This document shows positions 55,561 through 64,000 of a stretch of 64,000 bases of DNA, one piece after another. A program made the translations under genes and the position numbers. The stretch lies in contig CM066991.1 in NCBI GenBank assembly GCA_033977485.1, forward strand, positions 56,725,350-56,789,349, in the 5' to 3' direction. How positions within the stretch are numbered: the first letter of the stretch is position 1; the number at the start of each line of letters is the position of its first letter. Below the pieces are notes generated by a model. That model was not told where the DNA came from. It searched no databases and was given only the letters and a program-made list of their open reading frames with translations. The stretch comes from Hydrangea macrophylla (lineage: Eukaryota > Streptophyta > Magnoliopsida > Cornales > Hydrangeaceae).

Positions 55561-58479
55561 CTAAATTACATTTGAAGTCGCATCTGCAACAACACATGGT
55601 CGGGCTGGACACCGACATCGATCGTGACCAGCCACCCTACATAAACTACATTGTTTGGGTACATGATCTCTGGGTCGGTCCATCTCATTGTGGATACGTG
55701 CTGACTTGGGACAATCAGGCCTTACTACACGGCGAGTAGCATTATTTGGTAGCAACACGGGAAAGTTACGTTGTGGCCAATAGTCTTCATGGGCCAACGA
55801 GTGGAATTTGCCTTCCCATGTGCGCACATAGGAATCCATGGTATATTCTTTTGCTACAAAACGGAAAGGGTCTAAACTCCGCCTTGTTGTTACAGCTAGG
55901 ATATGGGAACATGAATATTTGTATATATCAATCTTTCTGCACGAACATAAACCTTCATTAAGTCGCACCACTTGTATGTTATCGCCACTTGTCTGTCGCC
56001 TTCTTGTACGAACTTGGTACTCCCCTGTAGCCCTATTAAGTTGAAAATTTCCAATTTAAAATCAATAAGTGGAATAACTTTATAGATATATAGAAAAGTT
56101 AATGATTGAACTTTATAGTAAATGAATGTAACCTGTCGTATGCCTGTAACTCGTGGACATTTGCTTTCTTTTGCCGTCTATCAAGTATCCCTAGCACTTG
56201 TTTTGTGTACTGAAAGCCATCGCTTAAGGTCTTATTTGCTTTTACTCTTCCATCTTCAAAATACCCTACTACTCGATAAAATATTAGTTGTACACACATA
56301 GTTATTGGGAGGGAATGCGCACTCTTGAGTACCGAATTAAACACTTCGGCGTGGTTACTAGTTAGGATACCCCACCGGCGACCACCGTCGTTCGCAAGAG
56401 ACCACTTTTCTATGAGAATATTTTCTAACCATCGTCGTGCATTTTGATCTAAGGCCTCAATGGATTCCATTGAACTGTTGAACTTTCTAAGTTGATGGGC
56501 CTTCCCAGCTTCCTAAATAAGGTCCTTCAAATGGGTATTCTTGAATTTCTTGCTGAAGTTGCTCATAATGTGCCTTATACAGAAGCGGTGATATGCATAT
56601 GGTTCGCGGCACTTCGGTACTCTTTTAACTGCACCAAGTATATACCGACATGTCGGTCAAATATCAAGCATATCCCCTGCCGACCTCGTACAACATGTGC
56701 ACTTAGTTTACTTAGGAACCATGACCAACTGGCAATGGTCTCCTCATCTATAATTGCAAATGCAAGGGGAAAAACCTAATTTTCCGATGTCATCCCAATA
56801 GCTATATGGATCTTCCCTCTATATTTTCCATTAAGATGTGTCCCATCGACACATATTACTGGTCGACAATGAGTAAACCCGTCAATTGAAGGTTTGATGG
56901 ACCAAAATAAGTATTGAAAGTTGTAGGTATTTTGGATGCCCGTACGAGCATTAAGCCACTCCACCACTGTACCGGGATTATATTCTTGCAAATCAGCTAT
57001 AAATCTAGGCAATCTTCTGTAAGACTCGTCCCAGTCTCCAAACACCATCTCGATGGCTTTTTTTCTTGCACGCCATGCCTTCTTGTATGATATGGTGAAA
57101 TTTTGACTATTTTTGACATTTTCAATCACCAAACTAATTTCCATATCAGGGACATGTTTCACGTAACCAATGATTATCTTTGCTATATGATTCATATCAA
57201 GATTAACGTGATCCTGGCTAGTGTGCAGGTACACACAATGGTGATCGCCATTGCATTTGGTAATCTAAAAATATCTGTGCTTATTTTTTCAGGCCAAAAG
57301 CCGCCATGTGCATCCATTCTTGCACTGAACTACCCAAAGTTTGGGATTTGTTTCAACTACCATATATTCTCGATCATGCTTTGTATGATAAAACTTTACG
57401 GCTTCTTGGAGCTGCTGCTTATCCTTGAATGTCATTCGGAGCTCTAACTCAACTCTATCAGCTTGCCACATTCGAGATGTCGGGTAGTTGTCGCGATTAG
57501 TTACATAGTAACTCCCATCCCCTTCGAGATTAGTGAAGAAAGGGACCGAAATGTGAGGCTCTTGTACATGAGAGGGAGATGGAATTTCGACACCTTGTTG
57601 ACCTAATTGTTCGCCTTCATCCTCAGAATCTGGATCATCCATCCTCACATCTTCCTCCAAAGGATCTTCTTCATCATGGTCTTCTAGACCGACGCTGTCG
57701 GCAATAATATCCTCTTCCGCCCATGTATTGGCCTCCGATCTTACCAAGTGCTCGACGTCATTCATATCGTCATTTCTTTCATCAAGTGAGATCGTTTCAC
57801 GCATCATGCCACTACTGAAGTCATGATAAGTGCCAAAGTTTCGAGTTCTTGAGCTAGGACCTCCACTCTCAAAATTTTGAGTGCTAGAGCTAGGACCTAT
57901 ATTTGTATGATTTATCGATTATGTGTTGAATAATACTCTGTAGCGCTCCAAGTAATTGTAGTGGTTCAGTGTATTACTCTCTTTATTTCTGTAACTATAG
58001 CTTCGGTATTCATCACAATTGCAGGAGTAATCCTCATTTAAATTCATCAGAGATAGACACGGGGACTGAACATCAAAATTTGCAGCCCCTTGTGTGAGCA
58101 TTCGAGTATACGGTCTAGGTAGGCATAATCCATCATTTGTAGACACCTTTTCAATGTACACCTCGACACATCTTATTGCCGAAAAAAATGATGGAATATC
58201 AAGTACAATCTCCAGTGTAGAATCATCAACTATGGAAAGGGCCACGTAATTGAAAATAGCACCAGCTTGACTTACTGGAAATCTGCATGTGAATTTCAAG
58301 TCAACAATTTCATCTTCATGAGCTATCTTATTATATACCAAATGGACCAACTCAGATAAAGTTGTTCCACGATTCACTCGTTCAATATGCTTCGCTGGAA
58401 TGTTGTACTTAACACCTCCTTCATTGTGGTCCATTAGCATCATACCCCCCCCCCAGTGAAAAGAAATCCATGTCGACAT
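55561..58479 (-). pseudogene. mudrA-like (MULE) transposase gene, lightly decayed
   Basis: ATG 58479 starts an N-terminal ubiquitin-like/PB1-like region, then an acidic linker and the MuDR N-terminal domain (LRMTFKDKQQLQEAVKFY .. CKNGCTWRLLA near 57420-57295). The transposase core has ICVDGTHLNGKYRGK near 56850 and LIFDRHVGI near 56665. The end has a SWIM finger (CSCRKIDIYKYSCSHIL) and a CSLCRVAGHDRCRC knuckle. All parts share one frame except for one frameshift between about 56620 and 56580. Stops occur at 57919, 57289, about 57265, 56774 and one near 56517. An intron at 56132-56033 (CAG|GT...AG) joins the SWIM exon in frame. A T-to-C-rich (TTC)n leader lies upstream. No long terminal inverted repeats were found. 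Confidence 0.85.
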
Positions 58480-58501
58480 TGAAGTAGATCTCCAAGTTGT
58501 T

Positions 58502-58502
<1 letters not shown>

Positions 58503-58532
<30 letters not shown>

Positions 58533-58632
58533 ATCAAAGAAGAAGAAGAAGAAGAAGAAGAAGGAGGACGAGGAGGATGAGGAGGAGGAAGAAACAACTC
58601 TAAGAAAAGAAGCAGAAGCAAAAGCAGAAGAA
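58503..58632. repeat. (GAA)n / GGA-rich microsatellite
   Basis: Nearly uninterrupted GAA units, then GAGGAGGA; on the transposase strand it is a TTC-rich 5' leader about 25 bp before the start codon. Confidence 0.9.
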
Positions 58633-58689
58633 GAAAGAGTGAAGAAACATAAAATTTGACGCTAAAGTGATGTATCTGATGACTGTAAA

Positions 58690-59165
58690 GTTACTTTTTT
58701 TAATGGCGTTATTGCTAAAAACGCCATTAGTACAATCTGAAAATCACTGCCATGCAGTATGCACTACAGTGCAGTGCGCAGACTATTTTAAACTTTTATC
58801 AATGGCGTGGTTAGTAACGACGACATTGAATGTCGTTTTTAGGAATAACGACATTAAATAAAAAAACACTAAATTACTAATGTCGTTTTTTGAAAGCACA
58901 ACATTTAATGTCGTTTTTCCTAACCATGACATATAATGTCGTTTTTTGTAATCACGACATTTAATGTCATTTTGTTAACCACGACATTTAATGTCATTTT
59001 TTGTAATCACGACATTTAATGTCGTTTTTCGTAACCACGACATTTAATTAAAAAACATAATTCTTTTTTTCCAGAATTTATATTAAAAAAGGTTAATGTC
59101 GTTTTTAGCAAAAACGACACTCAAATGAGTGGCGTTTTTCGTAAAAACGACACTGTAGTGTCGTG
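58690..59165. repeat. Array of short inverted words (AATGTCGTTTTT / AACGACATT)
   Basis: At least ten copies of TTAATGTCGTTTTT or its complement CACGACATTTAA alternate, opened by AATGGCGTTATTGCTAAAAACGCCATT at 58701-58727 and closed by AAAACGACACTGTAGTGTCGT near 59142-59163. A related hairpin is at 54496-54521, on the other side of the transposase gene. Such arrays are typical of CACTA subterminal regions, yet the neighbouring transposase is MULE type. Confidence 0.75.
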
Positions 59166-59545
59166 TTTTGTAAAAACGTTTTACCCTACTCTGTCATTAA
59201 GTTAAAACTAGCATTGGTTTAATAATTAAATTTTATTTTTCCATTTATTATGGAAACAGCTCAAACCTTAATCATATCATTGCAAATCGAGAAGACACCG
59301 TGACATTAGTAAATCAAGGAAGGATACACACCGAAAGTAGAAACTAAAATCAAAGAACTAATTCAACCATACTTTCTACCTTTGCGTTGGCGATTTTGAT
59401 ATCACAACGTGCCTCTGCATCATTGGAGGTTTCGTACAAATAAGCAGACAAACATAGCCATGGAAGATCATGAACGATTCAGGGAAGAATAAGATGAAGA
59501 AGATCTGGAAGAGTACCGCCGAAAAAGGAAGATTTATGCCTTAGA

Positions 59546-59611
<66 letters not shown>

Positions 59612-62600
59612 GGCTGAGATTTTGCCGATAGGGCACAAAACGTGAAATGGAGGCAACTTAGCAAAACACGAACCATGCTTTACAAAACAATATGCTGTAA
59701 AAAAAATTGTGAAGAAAATCTAACCTCTATAGATCATGTTCACGATAACAAATTGGGAAACAGTAGTTACCAAGAAGAATTTAGCAAAATTAGCCTTATC
59801 AGAAGAAACCATTTATCCAAAGCAAACCACAATCAAGAGCATCAAACCCATATCTACATAATGGAACCAATAAATGCAATTTCATCTTTTCAAGCAATTT
59901 TTATATTTACCATATAAGTTCCAGTAACATATGCATCTAGTATACATAAATATATTGTGAGAGTGAGAGTAATGTTATTCTTCCCCAATAGTAGTATGGA
60001 AATGGTTGGTGCAAAGCATTTTTAAGTCAACTTTAGGATTCAAATTTGTGAAGCATACTATCTTGAACCCAACATATTATAATTACTTTTTCATTTGTGA
60101 TTTCAGTATTCAAAGTTAACAACTGTTGTTCATGTCTAAGTTCTTGTCCACAAAACTTCAACTAATCTATGGCTTGGAAAAATACATAAAAATGACACGG
60201 GGACCAAACTTCAACGGTCTATTTTGTAACTAAGCATTTTTTTATGAATTTTTTTCTTCTAAAACATCATTAACTTGATTTAATTAAGTAAAAATGCATT
60301 ATAGCTCTAACAATATCTGGACCCATTTCCTAAAATATAAAAATAAAATGACAGAGACACTGATAAGAAGGTAAAACTAAGTCTTTACCAGCCCACTTTT
60401 CCTTTTTAATATTTTCATAATCCCAATCAAAGTTGCATGCTTTCTTTAGGAATAATCCCAATTCCTTGTTTTAGCAGCTAATGTTTATATACCCATGTGC
60501 ATTCTTGTAGAATCGGGAACGGATTTGAGCCAAAAACTTGGACCGTGAATGGTATCAAATACTGATTTGTGATATTAAATTATTTTGATCTGTAAACAAT
60601 CTATTAGATATAGGCCAAAAGACAACCAATGTTGATTCATTCAACTATATAAACCAACAAATCGAAATCAGGAGAGTCCGAAAGTATTACCTCTAAGAAT
60701 CGTCAATAGCAACTATAAGATGTCGTCGAAGTGGTTGAACACAATCATATGCAACGGAGGTGCAAAACCCTCAATCACATGGATTCCTGACATTAGGGAA
60801 TACAAAGGAAAAAAAAAAAGAAAAGAAACAGAGCATATCGGCCATCGTTGACTGCTGCAAGATCGAGAGAAAAAGGGATCCAAATCTAGGGTTTGCAAGG
60901 AGAAAATTAGAGAACACGAGAGGTTGAGAGAGAGACTAGAACCGGCTGCCATTGCTGAAATTAGCTTTGCCACACTCGATTCTCCGAAAACCTCACACTG
61001 CACATACATGTATATATAAAATCAGATATAAATGTACATATATAATTCATAAATCAAGATTGGGACAGGAAAAATGAAAAGAACGAAGATGAACCCATTT
61101 AGGATTTTGGGTAACAAATGTATGTATAATTGTACATGTATATAACTGTATAAATCAAGATTAGAGATTTGAAAAACAAAATAAAGAAGATGAGTCCATT
61201 TGGGAAATTGGAAAGTTTGTGCTTACTGATTTGACAGTTTCGATATGAGGAGGTGAGAAGACAAAGAGATAGGGGGAGAGGAGGCGGTGGCTTTGAGAAA
61301 AGGGAGGGAAGAGTGGAATGTATGCATTTGTATGTACACACACACATACACACACACACACACATACACACACACACACACACAGAGGCGTTGGGGGAGA
61401 TGGGAAGAGGGATGTGAGGTTGCTAGGTAGGATTTTTAAGAGAATAGAAAAAGGCTGACATGGCAAGCTATGGAGGCTTAGTCTGCTTCAGCCTTTATAT
61501 AGATACTAGTACACACTTTAAAATCATGGCCGGTCCAAAGGGGGGGCCAAAGGGGCAACCGTCCCGGTCCACCAAAGCACAAAATTTTGAGGGCCCCTGT
61601 GAAATTTTTATAATTAGATTTTTTCCTTGAGATTTTTAGTATTTTACATTTAGACATCCCCAAAACCCAATTTAGTATCATCAATTATATATATATTGAT
61701 ATACATATATATAAATATTTTGGTACTTTTGAATAGCATTTTTTATTACCTAAATAGTTATTTTATCAAATAAACTACAATAGAAGTCAAAATGAGTAAT
61801 CACTTTAAAATTTTAAATATGATCGCGAAACTACAACCACAAATACATTTACAATCCAATGGAAATATTCTTTTCTCCAAAGTCTGATTACCCTCTCTCT
61901 CTGTTCATATTTTGCAAAAAATGGGGAGACTCTTTACCTTCACCTGTAATCATTTCACAAACCCATTTAATGATCTAGTTAAAATTTGAATTTCAAGATT
62001 ACAGTTACTAAATTTAGTACTGTATTTTAGAACTAAACACATGGTACAACTCTTTGCTGCATTTTTTTAGGAGGGTTGAAAAAGTGGAAGGGAAGACAAA
62101 GGGGATATAAGAGGTATACATAGATAAAGAAAGAGAATATTCTCTCCTTTTATTTGGTTATACAAGAAGGAAGCAGGGAAGGAAATAATGAAATATTTTA
62201 TAAATTTATTATTATATTCTCACATAAAATTAAGGACCAAAAAAAAAAACATAGGAGAGGTTTAGTCTCTCTCCTTAACCATTCACTTTTGAACGGATTG
62301 AAATTTATGAATTCAGAGGAAAGCATCATCCCTCCACTTTTCCCTTCTTTCCGCTCTTTCATCTAATTAAACAAGTAATTTTCATCGCTTCCCTCCACTT
62401 CCCTCCATCGTTCCCCTCTTTCACCAAATCAAATGTAGCATTAAGCCGTTCGAAAACAAAAATTGAGATTCAAATTCAGAAATTACAACATTATTTTTGT
62501 TGGGAATTGATATTCCCACTGTAAAATTGAACTAATGTAGTCTATAGTACTACTGACACATCATGCAGTCAATGCATTCCACATATTGTATGCGTATAAC

Positions 62601-62814
62601 AATTCCCTTTTTGTTATGTTCCTTTAGAAAAAAATGCTATGGGCACGATCTACTCTCACACCTGTCTCTATCTCTTTCTTGGGTGTCACTGTAGGGGTCC
62701 AACTAATTTTAGTGCACCTTGTTACCGAGGAGAGAGATAGAGATACTTGTGAGATGGTCGTGAGAGTGAGTTGTGCCCCCAAACGTTACTCTCCTTTAGA
62801 AATATGGCTTAAAT
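59166..62814. other. AT-rich intergenic DNA, microsatellites, no gene established
   Basis: (GA)n at 59544-59605 and (CA)n at 61338-61383. Near 60820-60960 the - strand shows an ATGGCAGCC... start in CT-rich leader-like sequence with AAACCCTAG; it could be a first exon, but no family is recognised. At 61530-61610 GGCCGGTCC..GGGGCC and TTTTGAGGGCCCC resemble a decayed hAT terminus. Pyrimidine-rich near-repeats (CCCTCCACTT...CCC.TCTTTC) lie at 62328-62425. Confidence 0.4.
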
Positions 62815-63200
62815 ATAACATATACCCTTGAAGTTTGGTGCGTATTTTGTTTTCGTCCATGTAGTTTCAATTATATTAATTTAGTCCCTGAAGTTTTTAA
62901 ATGGAAGCAATTTGGTCCAAATGTCCCATTCTGTCAAAAAATTTGATAGAATTCATGAACTGTTTCGCATAATTACGTTGATAAACAGGTGGAGAGATTA
63001 GTGATATTCCATTTTTGCCCCTAAAAAGTAAAAAGTGTGACAGTGCTTATAATGTGAGTAAATTCAGTCAAATTTTTTCACAGAATTAGACATTTGGACC
63101 ACATTGCATCTATTTTAAAACTCTAATGACCAAATTGACACAATTGAAACTACAGAGACTAAAACGAAACATACATCATACTTCAAGGGTATATTTTGTA
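62815..63200. mobile_element. MITE with long terminal inverted repeats (about 130 bp)
   Basis: The left end ATATACCCTTGAAGTTTGG.....GTAGTTTCAATT.T.TTAATTT(A/G)GTC is repeated inverted on the right (on -, ATACCCTTGAAGTATGATG...GTAGTTTCAATTGTGTCAATTTGGTC). Long inverted repeats and the 'gtccctgaagttt' style are those of a widespread plant MULE-type MITE. The target duplication was not resolved. Confidence 0.75.
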
Positions 63201-63419
63201 TTCAAAAATGCTAGGCACACAGCATATTCCACAACTGCGTTTTAAATGTATGTACCCTGTGCTGTGTAAGTAGTGCATTGAAAAGTGTGAAAAATTCAAA
63301 CAGCATAAGATATAATATATTTAAAAATCTATTGTGAAATGTGTTGTATGTCTAGCATTTCTCTTTTGCATTTTGTATTTTTATTTGGCTTGGAATTTCT
63401 CTTTTGTATTTATTAAGCA

Positions 63420-63450
63420 CTAGTCGATAACCCGTGCTATGCACGGGTTA
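63420..63450 (-). mobile_element. Helitron 3' terminus
   Basis: On - a 10-bp stem with 3-nt loop (TAACCCGTGC ATA GCACGGGTTA, 63450-63428) is followed by TCGA and CTAG at 63423-63420, then T. A hairpin ending a few bases before CTRR and insertion next to T is the Helitron hallmark. The element body would run rightward and past the window edge; no Rep/helicase sequence is visible here, so it is probably non-autonomous. Confidence 0.75.
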
Positions 63451-64000
63451 CATGTTGTTCAAAGATTAAGAATGTAAAGGAAGAATATCGAATCACAGGG
63501 TGATTTGCTGCGACAGACATATGTAACCGGATGCCGAACTCCTAAATCAAGAAAGGGGCGCATCATTTCTACCCAAATTGAACGCCTACTTTAACAATTA
63601 CATCCTCCTGTAACAAACCAAACATGCATTCATGCCAATCAAATTACAAATTTCTAAGCTTATACAAATCCTATTTTAATATCTATATTGGTTCAAATGG
63701 CAATATCTTGTATAATTTCCCAAAACAATAGAGGGAAGAAAAACCAACTCAGGTATGGAGTCCAACATGTTGCATGTACATGGAGTCCAACATGTTGCAT
63801 GCACAGGTTAATAATTCCGAATGTATGATTGTTGGTCCCAAATAAACTATTCAAACAGACTCTAATTCCACCAAGTTAATCTTCTATTTTTTCCTTTTAC
63901 TATTTTGTAGAACTTTAATTTTTTTTCTTCAGCCCACCTCAAATTTATTCGTTTGCATATACTAAAGTTACTAAAGCCATATCATGTCCTACATGGCAAT
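63451..64000. other. Possible Helitron interior; includes a 24-bp tandem duplication
   Basis: ATGGAGTCCAACATGTTGCATG is repeated in tandem at 63755-63779 and 63779-63803. No coding frame or other feature seen. Confidence 0.5.

Noticed and set aside
58421..58621. Minus-strand frame rich in L, S and F
   Set aside because: It is the translated (TTC)n microsatellite, not a protein.
60713..61009. Possible host first exon (ATGGCAGCC start on -)
   Set aside because: Short, no family match and no supporting downstream exon; recorded only as uncertain intergenic DNA.
61099..61466. Minus-strand frames with VCVCVC/CVCMCV runs
   Set aside because: Translation of the (CA)n microsatellite; no homology signal outside it.

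Overview
The window is nuclear DNA of a flowering plant, most likely a eudicot. The reasons are Athila-type Ty3/gypsy elements primed by a tRNA-Asp-like site, plant copia, RTE-LINE, SINE, MULE, hAT-like and Helitron pieces, plant-mobile-domain (PMD) relics, GT-AG introns and one arabinogalactan-peptide gene. The species cannot be named from the sequence. Almost everything is transposable element; the only convincing intact host gene I see is the AG-peptide gene at 31120-31299. Layout. 1-4831: the decayed 3' part of an Athila-like element on + (pol, a spliced acidic accessory ORF, a promoter-like block rich in palindromes, an env-like ORF). 5664-6180: about 3.3 copies of a 155-158 bp tandem repeat. 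6500-8150: a decayed PMD gene behind its own palindrome cluster. 8390-10630: an unclassified repeat with an A-tail, then the start of an older LTR element on - (gag, primer site, LTR). 10631-26113: a full-length Athila-like element on - with 5-bp target duplications, LTRs of 1369 and 1356 bp, a single gag-pol frame with three stops, an env-like ORF and a 252-residue acidic ORF. 26119-30706: older repeats, a copia-type LTR, CACTA-like subterminal repeats and a SINE with a 14-bp target duplication. 30707-31299: promoter and AG-peptide gene. 33006-34436: a 1.43-kb palindrome ending in hAT-like termini. 34721-36809: a solo LTR with 5-bp target duplication. 36876-43959: a very young, complete but non-autonomous LTR element with two 1617-bp LTRs and one 575-codon ORF unlike any standard retroelement protein. 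45335-49132: copia LTR and RNase H relic interrupted by an RTE LINE with a 19-bp target duplication. 49995-51823: a truncated opposite-strand copy of the solo-LTR family. 51824-59170: a PMD C-terminal gene, an OB-fold (HROB-like) gene fragment and a mudrA-like transposase gene. 59200-64000: mostly unassigned AT-rich DNA, a long-TIR MITE and a Helitron 3' end. How the parts relate. The non-autonomous element shares its primer site, its polypurine-tract style and a collinear 3' untranslated region with the full-length Athila-like element, so it is probably copied by Athila-type proteins. The strongest cross-cutting signal is regulatory-looking. At least four unrelated LTR families each carry their own palindrome (GATCGATC, GTCGAC, AATCGATT or CGCGCG type), placed in pairs about 15-21 bp centre to centre. 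The same palindromes recur between pol and the env-like ORF, next to TATA-like, CT-rich leader and splice signals. This looks like a duplicated internal promoter.
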